This document shows positions 14,845 through 27,600 of a DNA stretch of 64,000 nucleotides, in pieces (within the stretch, counting starts at the first letter, position 1; each line of letters starts with the position of its first letter). This stretch comes from Lingula anatina. Lineage: Eukaryota; Brachiopoda; Lingulata; Lingulida; Lingulidae. Below the pieces are notes generated by a model. That model was given only the letters and a program-made list of their open reading frames with translations. It was not told the origin of the DNA and made no database searches. Both the position numbers and the translations under genes were made by a program. The DNA lies in the NCBI RefSeq assembly GCF_001039355.2, contig NW_019775813.1:704272-768271 (forward strand), written 5' to 3'.

Positions 14845-17498
14845 TAGACACACCGTGTAAATACATACCAAAATATTTCCTGATACCTGTTAATTTGAAC
14901 AAATGTACACTTAGTTTTTCTAGGCTGTTACTTTTAAAAGTTTGACTGTGCTGTGGTTTTTCCTCATGACATGACTGATTGGAATTCACGTAAGTAAGGG
15001 TAAGTATTGAGTACAAGAGATGATATAAATTGGTTGTAAAGTTGTTAAATGAATGGAATGTGCATATAAAAAAAACATGCAACGTTTGTTTGGCGAATAT
15101 ATTTTGTATGTCTTATATTTTCCGATACCTGCTAATTTAGATAAATGTAAACATTATCCATCTTTTGATACGTCTTATGTTTATTAAGTAAATTCATTTC
15201 CGTCTACATTTTATGCATCTATTGACCTTAAGAATTTTACAGGTTGCGGAATGTTTGAAGAGATGCCAACAGCTGAGCAATCTCACTTCACTATTGACAA
15301 TTCGTGACATGACGCAAAACTGCATTTGGAAATATTTTGTTGTTGACTTGAACAAAAAAAATGTTGCACTAATCAATATTGATAAAATAGTTTGTTTTTC
15401 CAGGTTAGCCAGGCAGCGAATTAATTTTTTTTTCGTTTTTGGTCTACCTTTGTGATTTTAATATCAATCTTAACGAGTTTTTAATTTCTTTTACAGGATA
15501 CGTCGCTTAAATGGCATTCAATTTAATTTCAGGCAATACTAAATATCATTGCACCTTTTTCGGTTTAGGACTCCTGGACTTACAGTCTGCGTAATTTCAG
15601 ACGATGAATCATAATTCTTTTCATAAGCATACCCCTTCTGTTTCGCCCACTTACCCCTTGTAATGTTAAACATCATCGATAGTGCACATGCACATTTGAA
15701 GGTGACAAGCAAATATTAAGATTATGATTAATCTACGTTATTGGAAGTCCCTTCAATAAAATTATGTTTTCGGGTTGCGGAGAATAAAATTGGAGAATAG
15801 TTTGACTCTCTCGACAAATTGCTTTAATTAAAGTCCTAATCACTGGCATTTCGACGATCTTCTTAAAATGATCTTGTCAGTTGATAATGTGGTTATATTG
15901 GCAATCGAAAGATCGAGTGGAACAAATGATTTAATGAGAATAAATGATGCAAGGATAAATGGCCATATTTGGATATTATTTGATATATTGTGATGAATAA
16001 AATAATTAAGATGTGACGGATATCAATGTGGTTATGGATAACTGAATATGAGGAGTTGAGGTATAAAAGTGATGGGCATGACGTCATATAAATACTAAAA
16101 TCTGGGACGCCAGATAAATATTAGCATCTGGGACGCCAGATTGCGTTATTATTATTTTTATTATTAGCATAAGTATTATTGTTGGAAAAATTATCGTATT
16201 ATTAGCATGGTTCCATATATGTTTTATTGTTATCATAGTCTTTTGGATGATTAATACTATGTCAAGTTAAAATCTTGCCTGTTAAATGTGACTGTATTCA
16301 AGTTTGATGATGATTGTTAAAATATACGTAGTTAAGTTTTTCTTGACATGCATTTCTGCTTCATTCATTCATTTTGGATATATTCGTAAACGCTGGACAT
16401 GGACATTCGTGGATACACAGGAAACTGTGGACATTTATCTACACGTATGCCAACGTGCGCGAATAAGACGTTTATCCATATACAATGAGTGGCAGATGAC
16501 AATCGCTATGCACTGTCTAGAAGGACGGATTTGACATTATATGATAACTGAACTTTTGTGCTAAAATTCAAAAATGGAGGATATAACGGACTATACCAAA
16601 TGGAACTTTTCATTTGAATGGATATGAACTTTAAAATTTACGAGTTAACTTTGATTTATATGTTATTGCATGTGGTTATAATGACGAATTAAGTATTGTG
16701 TGTTGAATAATAAATACGTTTAGTATTTATAATATATCTATGTTCAGTTTGTCGGTCTTATAATTATTAGTTATTGATATTTAACTATACAGTTATTGGT
16801 ACAGGAACAGTGTACTTAACTTTCATAAAGATGGAGACGTGAAACTGATGATATCCATAAGGAAGATTCTTACTTTATTATTTTTCGGTATGTTATTGTT
16901 CAATCGAAGATTGGGTTTGATATAAAACGATTGTTTCTCTTATAGCCATCAAATGAGAGCGCTATCGTGTGGATAAATATGAAGATAAACAGGTAGTTCG
17001 TCATCAACGATGCGCTGGTCGCAACGTTGTGTGGTGAATGCTGTTTCTTCGGCAGGGAGTAGCTAACCCAATTGTCTCACGTAGTGCATCCCAAGAACAT
17101 CCCAAATGGCAAACGAAGGAGAGAAACTATATAATAAAATGTGTCAGAGCCATAATAAGAGAGTAACAGATTTAAACATCTGCGCAGAGAAAACAAATAA
17201 AAATATCTGTGCTCTTGGGCCGCACATTGGAAGGTGTAAATGCCGATACGAAATATATCCACGAACATTTGTATTTTCATAAAAATTTATCAATCTATCT
17301 TCCTTTAAGTTATATTTGGGGTTTCATGTCAATTGTATTTCTATCTTATCGTAGGTTTATAATACAAAAACTATGTACTTAGTTTTGTTTTGCATGAATT
17401 TATGACAGAAGACAAATGCATTGTTTAAGAAAGTTTATTTTTAATGTATATTTTAATTTTAAATATGCCTGGGGACAGGCATATCGTCCCCGGGAGAT
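14845..17498. other. AT-rich non-coding stretch after gypsy fragment
   Basis: No recognisable gene. It contains a TATA-like TATAAAAG near 16063 next to TGACGTCA, then two copies of ATCTGGGACGCCAGAT (16100-16115, 16126-16141; arms ATCTGG/CCAGAT), and an AATAAA near 16709. A 9-bp-arm hairpin (ATATGCCTG/CAGGCATAT) lies at 17463-17484. These could be remnants of an LTR or leader, but no second LTR copy is in the window to confirm it. Confidence 0.3.
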
Positions 17499-17770
17499 AA
17501 TGTAATGTTAGTAAGTGACAGCATGCAGTGAATAAGAGCGGGGAGTGTTTTGTAGTGTTACTTTAGTTGATTGACACGACCTTATTGTACTTAAGCGAAG
17601 AATGTAATGTAGACGGGGAGAACGATGTAAGAGGTTGAACGTAGAGGAATAAACTGTAGATAGCGTAGTTAGGAAGCGATAATAAAGAATATGGGAAAAC
17701 ATGGAATTGTTTAGTTATTACCTCGCGCCACCAAGACAAAGTCAGTAGCGTCGTCACATACACTGTACAT
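17499..17770 (+). mobile_element. Candidate LTR
   Basis: A purine tract (CCCCGGGAGATAA) precedes a TGTAATG start at 17499, as at a gypsy polypurine tract and 3' LTR junction. A TATA-poor U3-like stretch and an AATAAA near 17682 follow, then a possible ...TGTACA end near 17770. Without a partner LTR or target-site duplication this is only a candidate. Confidence 0.3.
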
Positions 17771-18150
17771 ATGTTATGGTTGATCTCCAGCACCGATGTC
17801 GTTTATTCACGTATTATTTTCCATTACAACTCTCACTATGACAGTGACACATTGTATACTATAAATATACACTTGAAAAGCTGAACATTCAATTTATTTC
17901 AACCGAAATGCAAGATTTACCGAGAAAAACGCTCTCCAGTCACTTGCTCAGTGCAACGTGACAGTCCCAGTTTCGACTGACCTACATACTTCGCATAAAA
18001 ATAGGAATTTCACAAAAAAGGACGGTTGTACAATTTTTTTATTCTTTTTGGCTCAATTCCAGCATATATAGTTGCATAAACCGTAATAATATCAATAAAG
18101 TAAGTTTGTCCATTTTTTCTACAATAATTTCATTTTAGGGTACAAAATTC

Positions 18151-18510
18151 CACGATCAGCTTGAGAAAAATGCGTGTGCTATTTTTAGACATCTGATACA
18201 AGGCTTTCGTCAAAATTGAAATGTTCATTTTATATTGTGCACTTACATCAAGTTCTAAATTTTATTCCTTGAAAGTTTCAAGCGAAATAATGAGTTGTTT
18301 ACAGAGCTTCATGGTTTTACCTAAGATCTTATAAACGGNACACGATCTGCTTGAGAAAAATGCGTGTGCTATCTTTGGACAACTGATACAAGGCTTTCGT
18401 CGAAATTGAAATGTTTATTTTACATTGTGCGTTTACATCAAGTTCTAAATTTTATTTTTTGAAAGTTTCAAGCGGATTAATGAGTTATTCACAGAGCTTC
18501 ATGGATTTAT
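18151..18510 (+). repeat. 190-bp tandem duplication with an N at the junction
   Basis: The segment starting CACGATCAGCTTGAG (18151) recurs at 18341 with about 90% identity over some 160 bp (shared: AAAATGCGTGTGCTAT, ATACAAGGCTTTCGTC, CAGAGCTTCATGG). A single N at 18339 lies at the junction. No function is evident. Confidence 0.8.
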
Positions 18511-18637
18511 ATAACAACTACGGATTTTTGAAAACATGGCGCGAAACACACGTCGCGGACTATTTTGTGCAAGAGCGTAGGTGTTTTTGTAATGATCACC
18601 GCTTACGCATTGATATGCCAGATCTGCGGACAGACTG

Positions 18638-18850
18638 NNNNNNNNNNNNNNNNNNNNNNNNNNNNNNNNNNNNNNNNNNNNNNNNNNNNNNNNNNNNNNN
18701 NNNNNNNNNNNNNNNNNNNNNNNNNNNNNNNNNNNNNNNNNNNNNNNNNNNNNNNNNNNNNNNNNNNNNNNNNNNNNNNNNNNNNNNNNNNNNNNNNNNN
18801 NNNNNNNNNNNNNNNNNNNNNNNNNNNNNNNNNNNNNNNNNNNNNNNNNN
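18638..18850. other. Assembly gap (213 N)
   Basis: A run of N only. ORFs reported across it are artefacts. The right flank contains an 18-bp palindrome CATAGAAGTACTTCTATG near 18931. Confidence 1.
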
Positions 18851-19330
18851 CTACACAGGTTGCGTACTTTTAAAATGTGCTCCTAGCAACAATGACGTTA
18901 CAATGATAATCGTCACAGTCACCTTACTCATAGAAGTACTTCTATGCCTTACTGTAACGTTGCCAAACAGTGGTTGCCAAAGTAAGGTTGGGTTGTGACG
19001 TGATGGTGTCGCTGATCTGTCACAATATCAGTCCGGTTACGTCATGCGTTGTGAAAATTGTGACATCATAGAATGTTTCCTTACTACAGTGACTACAGCA
19101 TTGCTTTGGGGTAAAACACGGAGAACTGTAATGAGTAACAGAAAACTGAAAAAAAAAAACTTTTTTTAAAACAAATCGTGATGGACTATTGTGGAAATAG
19201 ATATCGGAGAAAAGGTTAGTGAATTAAGATCTGTTTTAGGCGTTTCAGTTTATGAGGTAGGAGAGTCGAAATGGTACCGGTCGCGTGGGGGCGACCAGGA
19301 CACACACGTTAGAGACATCTGAGAGTAAGG

Positions 19331-19543
19331 CTATATTCCCAGAGCTTTTAGATCGATCTATCCCCGCGGGGAGTCTCACTAGATTACTGTCAGATAATCC
19401 GGCTTAAATGTCCGCCCCGCCTACTACAAGCTGTAAGGGGGTAATTAACTTTCGTGTCCGCTCGGCTGACAGTTATTTAGCGTGAACCCCAGGGAGTTAG
19501 GTCGATCTAAAGTAGATCGATCTAATCTCTGGAAATGGGGTCT
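19331..19543. mobile_element. MITE-like element with about 30-bp terminal inverted repeats
   Basis: The left end has ATTCCCAGAG, then TTAGATCGATCTA (19331-19360). The right end has TAGATCGATCTAATCTCTGG and AAATGGGGTCT (19513-19543), which is its reverse complement with a few changes. About 150 bp of interior has no ORF. The right third recurs in inverted orientation at 50,205-50,292, showing that it is a dispersed family. Confidence 0.7.
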
Positions 19544-21600
19544 AGCACTAACTGCTCACCGCTTGGTACACTTGGTGTGTTTCTTCATTGCGTTTAGTCT
19601 TCGTTACAACTAACACATTCTTAAACTGGTGGACATGATTGTCATAGAATTGTTTTTATTGACAAAACCTTTATAATAACCATTTTCCATTCATTTCCAT
19701 TCATAAAACATATAACGGGCCTCTTAATAATTGTTTAAATTTAGTTCGATCCTTCTTTCTTTTACATATTAGGCAGTTTGGATGTTTCAAACATGGCACA
19801 TCAAGGTAAGAAAATCCAGACCTAACCGAGCTAATTTTAATTTTGACACACACAAAAAAAAATAAATTTCAGAAAAAAAAGAAACTCGAAGAGATAGTGT
19901 GGGGATTGTTATATTGAACGTAGTCTTGCTTTGTATTTATAAATATCTTGCATTTATCTCCAAAGACACGATGGATATTTCTGCTGCTAAGTAATCACTA
20001 CATGTACTTCTGCTAAAAAATACATTTCAACTCGAAGTCAGAATTTGAAGTGTGCATGTCACGCGTGGAAAATGTAAGATGCGGTTTTTAAAAGTATAAC
20101 TACATGATATTTGTGAGATTGAAACCCAACAGTTTGGTGGACTGTAGAAGTACAAAAAGTGTCGAGGACGCCACAAAATCCCTTAATTGTATCATCCCCC
20201 CCCCCTCTTTTTACTAGCTAGCTTACCTACATGACTCTTGTTTATAATTATGACAACTACCGAATTTAAATGGCGCACTCAACCAAGAAAACTTTCGCTT
20301 TCCCGATAATATTCAAACAGTGCGAAAATTCCGTATCAGTAGTACCCGGTCATTCACGTTCATATATGAATACCTTATTTCCGTGTAATAGCTTTATACA
20401 ACATTTAAAACGTCTTAATTTATGGGTATACTGAATTCTATTAGTCATACCTTTATATTAGGCATAGAAATTATTGTATATTATCATAAGAATATGTTAT
20501 TTAACTACTGTGGCAGCGGTATGTGACGGTCGTGACTGTTATATCATACTTTGATATACAAATAACGTGTTAAACATGAGGATGCCTCCAGCTAGTACGG
20601 TGTCTAAATCACTTAACCCGGAACTTTCTATTCAATCCATTAATTTATGAATTATGGTCAATTAGTAACGCATTTTTTGGGTATCTGTTATAGAAAATTA
20701 GATCGAATTAAATATAAATACATATTTGCATGGGTTTTTCTGAATTTCACATTTAAATGTCTTGAATTTTAGGTACTTTGTGTGTAATAGCGTTAAGCAC
20801 ATTAAGTATAGAAAATGCGTATTAAAAGTAAATGACGGGGGGGGGGATTATTACACGAAAAAAAAATATCTTTTTAATATATATCGTCAGTATCAAAAGT
20901 GTACACTGAGGTAGTCACTAATTATTTTAATCATACACAAAATCATCTTTTTGTTACACCGACGGTAATAAAAAAGTACATCGTACGTGTAAATAACTGT
21001 ATAAACAAACAATCCAAGATTGCTGTGGTTTAAGAAAATAATAATAATTATGAGAAGATAAAAAGCGTGCAAAAACACCAATATTTAGCAAAAATTAAAT
21101 GCAAATATTATCTACACTCAGCTTGTTGATGTTTATGTAATCAGGAGATAGTCTCCAGTGATAAGTTTAATTACCATCAGACTTGCTGATTTAACCCTGC
21201 GATATCGCGACAGGCCCCTTATTCTCGTTCCCCCTCTATGCACCCATCTCACTCTGGTGTCACACGATATGCTAATGTCGTTCTTCTTGGCCTACTTGGC
21301 TAGAATATTAACCCGTTCCGTGTGGGTTAACTTATGCTAATGTCTTTTTATCTCATGCGTAAATCGAGTCGACGTCTCGCCTCAGTCAGTGGCATATGGG
21401 ACGAACCTCTCTCTTGACACAGGCGCGTTTATGGAACAAAATGGCGACTTGAAAGAATAAGCAAAGCGTATGTTTTTCATCTCCAGAAGGAGAAAAGAGG
21501 AAAAGGAGACGAGGTGTGATTTTTGCCCAAACCAAGGAGTTTGATAGTGTATTTAATTCACTGAACAAAAATATCCTTGAAGGAAACATGACTTGAAAAC
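19544..21600. other. Intergenic and 5' flank of the chitin-binding receptor gene
   Basis: No gene recognised. The likely 5' UTR shortly before 21601 contains AAAATGGCGAC (YY1-like, near 21437). A two-codon uORF (ATG ACT TGA, 21588-21596) ends 4 nt before the main start codon. Confidence 0.35.
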
Positions 21601-24600
21601 ATGAGGACATATTACCATATCCAAACCGCGGTGGTTTTTCTGTGGATCCTTTACAAAGAAAGTTCAGGTAAGTTCGTATCAGGCTAGTTGTGCCTTAATT
21701 TTCCTGGTTGAAGATGTCGTGAACTCCCAGAAATAAGCGAGTTAGTCTACCGTTATCTGGCTGTTATAAAAATAGCATTACTCATATACAAGTAACGACC
21801 TGTATTGAAGAAACATATATTGCTTCGTCTAAAATAGAAATGAAAAGCAATGATAATGGTAATAATGAATAAAATAGAATAATAAAAAAACACCACCATC
21901 AAAATCTATTTAAACCTGCTTCGGTTTCAAACATCCTCTATAAAAGAAGGGTTCATCTTTAACTCCACTGTTTTCCAAGAACGTCATATAAATAACAAAT
22001 AGAAATAATAGTACACAGTAATTCGTATGTTTATAAATTCTTTGTCCCATTGCCTGGATGTAAAGAAATTAAAATAAACTGTTTTTATTAAAAATTATCC
22101 GTATAAAGTTAAACTCCAAGACAACTACATGTCTGCCAAATGTGATTTCTAAGCTCTTTTTAATTATAAGACCACCACTCCACTTCTTTGCAGAGTCACG
22201 ACACATCTCTAGGTGTGTCGTTACCATCTTGTCAGGTACCATAAGTTAAATTAGGCGAATCTCCCCCCCCCCTCCCTAACTCCAATGAAACGAAACGTCG
22301 TGTCATCTGAGAAATCACAGCTTCGTTACTCTGAAAGCAACCAATTAATATGAATTCATTTTCTAAACGCTGAAGCCATTTTGAATTCTAATTTTGTCCC
22401 CAAAACAAATCTAATGGCATGTATTATGTAAATAATTTGTATTGCTTCAATATACTGTAGTTTACATTTATAAAAGGCAATCAGCATTACAGACACTTTC
22501 ACAAATGCACACACAGAGACAAATATCAAACGACAAAACCTCTTATAATGATTATAATATTTTTTCTTTTTTCATTGTGGTCAGTTTTTTTATGAGTGAA
22601 GTATTTTGATCTTTCTCTATAGATATGTCTTATATCATGATGAATATGCTCTCTTGCATTCTCGTGCGAAATAAGACATAGTTTTCCTCTGGACATAGCT
22701 CTACATAACTATGATCTTACCAAATTTTCACAGTTTTGCAAGCGTTTGTGGTGACCTTGAAATATATTTTGTCATGAGAACTATTGTTAATAAGCACTTG
22801 TCTGACCATATGAAATTGTTGGTTGTATGCTGTTGCGGTTTTTGGAATTCTGCGAATCATGCTCCGAACTAAGTGCTTTTTAAGTGTGGCAATTAAGTAT
22901 TAACAGGATGCATGTTTGCAAAAGGATTTGACAATTTTTTTTCTGTAATATTTATTATTATTATTATATTTATTATCATTATTTTGGCATCTGTTGCACG
23001 CACTATTAATCTTTGCTTGGTTATCCTCTTATTAGTACTACCAGTACAATCCCGAATACCTTCTCATGTTTTTCGACTTAGAACTATTAAATAGCAGTGA
23101 ATTTTAATTATCAGTTTTTCTTATCACGAGTATATCTCTTTTCTTGCACTGATGAAATTAATCATTACATTATAATAACTGCTCAGAGAATTTACTAAGG
23201 CCTACTTTAGAAATCACCTGTCATGGTTAAAAATTGCAGCTCGCGCGTTAGGGCGCATGCGCAATGCACCCTATTTAAATGCATGCTCACGAAACCATAT
23301 CTTCATGTATGTTTTATTTACGCCACGAAAAGCGCATCACTGGTCAACTGTGTTTATCTCTTTCAATGTCCACCATCACGGGACGAATCGCATTTCAATA
23401 AAAGGCTTGTTTAATCTAACAAGAGTAATTTCAGTCACCCAAAATCAAATAGCCTACATGGTCGAATGCGTCATCGTTAAGGCAGTTTTACTTGGACCGA
23501 AATACTCACATTATCTTATATTAAAACCCTAGATGGAATCTCGTATAAACGCATTATTCTGTGGTGTAATTATGATAGGAATATTATACCTTTACAAGAG
23601 ATACGACACTGGCAATTATAATACTGTTATTTGGAATGTAGGCTGCTAAATGGAATTTTTGCCTTCACATTGTGACTTTGCCACCAAAAATCAACCAGCC
23701 TTTATATGCTTTGGTAATTTTCTTTTGTAAGAGGTGATGTGAATGCCACCGACTTCAACGTGCGAAATAGAAGTTTGGTTGAAGTTGTTCTCATATTTTG
23801 CTACAGATTTTTTCACCACTGAAAAATATTTAATTTACTTTTGCACGTGCCTATATTTTCTTTGTCCTTGTTTTGGAGAGGGAGAGAAGGAGAGTTTTAG
23901 AAAAAGAAAAAAGAAAAAAAGGCGCGGCAAAACCAGGCATGTTATGTTCGTTTCATCAAAGGAAATTATCGTGCCAGTACGAGGTGATCTATATTGTGTA
24001 TTAGCAAGGCTGCAAATCATGTTGTTGTTGTTGTATATTCTCACATGTCCAAGCACATATCTGTTTGTTTTGATTGTTTTATGTCGTGACCGGACACAAT
24101 TTCGGCCATTTAAGACATCCGTACGACCTTGGGTGTGACCACAACACATCCCTTTATATAGAGCCCCGTGACACGACGGACTCGAATTAAACCAACCATC
24201 CAGTGCAGTATTGTGAAATAAAGTAGAATTTAGAAGCACCATGAAAAAGGAGCTGTCACAACAAAGGACAAACAAATGATCGGTTCGGCCAATTGCGTGT
24301 TCTTTTGGGTGACAGAAACGGTCGGTATTTGAGCACATTAAGGTAGCCAAATATAGGCATCCAGTTATAGAGAAATGAAATTTATAATATTTTGAAAGTC
24401 GCGTGAAAACATGCAATGTCAAACCTAGCAAATACATATGTGGGGGTTTCCTCTTAAAAAATGGAACCATGGATAATTTATATTAACCCAAATGTGACAA
24501 AAATGCATCATTAAGGCCTACAAAGTACTTTGTTGTTATCTCGGTCGCATGAAGTGCAGCCATTATGGGAATAAGACGGTATAATGAGTTAGACTGGAAT

Positions 24601-27600
24601 TTGGCTGATATTGCAATAACTGTTTATGAAATATATATCGGTTTATTATATAAAGATATATATTTTTTTCATTAACAAACTGGCAACAAAATTACCAACT
24701 AGAGAAATGCGACTTATTAATCTGTTCATTTTTTTTTCACACCTGTAGAAAAGGGGGGTCGAAAGAAACACCTTTATGGTCGGTAAAAGGCTAATTCTGA
24801 ATCAAAAATTTTCCTTGGTTCTGAGAACACAGGTACGAGCATGAGTAGTCAAAAGGTTCACGTTTTCAAAAGAAGAAAAAAAAACTAGAAACTGCTGACT
24901 TCAGACCTGTAGTTATTTATTATATCTTTATTACGTCAGATATTTGCGGTACCATACTGTTTTCAAAGTTTTTTTGTTGAGCTGTTGACTGTTATGATAA
25001 ATGCGTGTCTGCGCAGCACGCAAAAGACATTCCTGACTCCATATATGGCAACGAGGTTTAGCAGGGCTTGAAAACCGCGCATGGCAGCTGTGACATTTGT
25101 TGTCATGGTGCATTAGTGGATATGCCAAGGATGCAAATATAAACTAGCATTCTTGTAACTATTTTGTATTCAGCTGTATATCACTCAGGCTTTATGTCTG
25201 AATATCCATGTCTGAAATGTTTCAAGGCCAAGTGTAAACTTTGGTTTAAACTTGCTGTTTGTACCAACAGATGTTTCTAAGTTGCACCTCAGGAAATTGT
25301 CAGAAAAAAACTAGGAAAGCAGATCAAAATACAAAAATACAAAAATCAAAATACAAAATAAGCCATCTACTCTTTCGTTGTAAACTTATACTGCTATCAC
25401 ACTCCATATTTGAGTTATATATTCATTTATTTATTTTTCACTTTCGTTTTTCTTATTATTATCCTTGCAGGTCAAGGCAGCGCCAATAAAACGAAGGTCA
25501 ACTGTGGCCCGGGAGACTATATCAATCGAGATGCAAACGCGTGTAGACCATGCGGCATCGCCACATTCAATCCGTTCCCAAACGCAGAGGTGTGTTTTCC
25601 CTGCCCAGAGGGGCAGACGACAGAAGTCATTGGCGCCAAATATCATGGAGATTGTATAGGTAACTGAATGGTTCTAAACTTATAAAAACAGAGAGTTGTG
25701 GATTTTTTAAGCAATGTTTGCAGACCTACACGGGCAAAATGATCAAAATATAATCGATCATAAAGATACATGTATTAAAGTGGGGTTCCCTCTGCCAGTC
25801 CTGTTTTTCCCGTCAATAATATACATAAATAATATATATAACTTATGAGAGCTGAGTTACCTTGGCGGAGTGCTTATTATAAATAATATATATAACTTAT
25901 AATAAGCACTCCGCCAAGGCAACTCAACTCTCATTATTACCAGTTCCAATGGGCCATCACTAAAATCTAATTGATTCTTAGGTAGGCTTACATGTAGCCC
26001 ATATCTGTCTAAGCCTGAATACGTTATCAAAATCCGTTCATAACTTTTTGAGTTAAACTTAACTAAAAACCAACAAAGCGAAATGGAGGTAATGGAGACT
26101 AGCACGATAGAAGAGAAAAAGCCTTGTAAAGCACTGATGTGTATTAAAAGCATCCTGACGCCGAAGTGGGTTGGACTTGGCATGACCCTCGTGGTTCTTT
26201 CATAAAATGGCGGTCATTGTTCACGCCTAATGTGTAACAGAATCGAACAAAAGCTGCCAGTCCAAAAAGGTACCGAGTACTTAAAGAGTTCAGTGTCCTC
26301 TCTATTACAGAGCATAGTTATAGATGGTCATTTGAAAGTAAAGTCTCCCCGTCAATTTACCCATGATGTGAAAATGGTTGGTGGTGACGCAACCATGGAA
26401 ACGGGTCAAAATCCAAGATGGCCTCCGTGGCTTTCGCATAACCAGGCACCAGAGTTTGTGGCTGTTCTCACGACCAATTTTCCAAACTTAAAGACATAAA
26501 GGTGGTGGGCAAATGTAAAAACAATGATGAAAATTATTGACTTGTTTTGTTAAATGCAAATTGTGCTTTGTACTGCTTCAGAGACCACCGCACAAAGTTC
26601 GCATATATGATGATGGGACCACTTAATTTCATTGCCAATAAAACATTTAAATCTATTAACCATTTGCACGGTATAAACAACAAAGAAACTGGTTTCAATC
26701 TGGATTTAACATTTTAGAAACTTTATTCAAATGCTCAAAGAGGATCGAGTAAGATAACTTAAGATACTATATCATTTATGGTGGCCATATGTAGTTATGC
26801 ATGTATGATATAAGTAGTAGGGCCTATTGACTGTCCTTGCAAATGAGTACTAAATTGGTTCACCGTGCATGAAACCATGTTATACGTTTATCTATTTATT
26901 TATGCATTTATTTAGGGGGGTGGGGTGGGGTAGGCGCTCCCGTTTTCGTTTATTTCAATCAGTTTACACTTAATTACGGGAGGGGTAGCGGAGCAATATG
27001 AATGTTGTTAGATCATTCCGGTGATGGGATAGCAACAGGCTTCCTTTATTCCCAATCACAGAATCTGCGGCTAGCCCCACTGAATGCCCTATTACTCTTA
27101 AACTAGGTACCTTGCCCTTGACTAAAAGGGTTAAGTTAAAGCAGTTAGGCGGAATGGCAAGTAATGTAGCTAATGGGAGATTTGGGGCGTGCAGGATTGC
27201 TGACTGGCGTGTTGGAAACCATCGCTGATGTAGTAAAACAGATACAACCCCAAACCATATTTAATATAGTCAGTTACTCGGCCCTAGTGGAACTTGGTGG
27301 ATTGAAACATAAAAGTTTTTCTCACATCGACCCCGACCCCGTACATTATGAAATCTGACTTGCCATCTTGTTGACATGGCCGACTGGCGAAATTGCTAAG
27401 GTGACTTAACTTTTGCTGGAACTTTAAGCAAAATGAACCCGCTGTGCGTGCTGTTAACGCATTAATTTATATTTTAATACCGGTTTTACGCAAAGGAACG
27501 AACTGGTTTAATCCGGGCTGCCGTGTAACACCAATAAAAAACCTATAAATGATCTCTAACAGACAGCATCTATATGATAGTATTTCAGTCCTGTATTGTT

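Noticed and set aside
18411-18998. ORF across the N gap
   Set aside because: Most of it is N. The flanks show no protein family.
23835-24470. 211-codon minus-strand ORF
   Set aside because: Longest anonymous ORF in intron 1 of the chitin-receptor gene. There is no recognisable domain, its Phe run comes from a poly-purine stretch, and it has no family-like pattern. Likely chance.
24931-25128. Minus-strand ORF with CHSC motif
   Set aside because: A single Cys pair without a complete zinc-finger spacing. Likely chance.
26230-26499. 89-codon ORF in intron 2 of the chitin-receptor gene
   Set aside because: No recognisable family and no conserved splice context. Probably transposon-derived or random.
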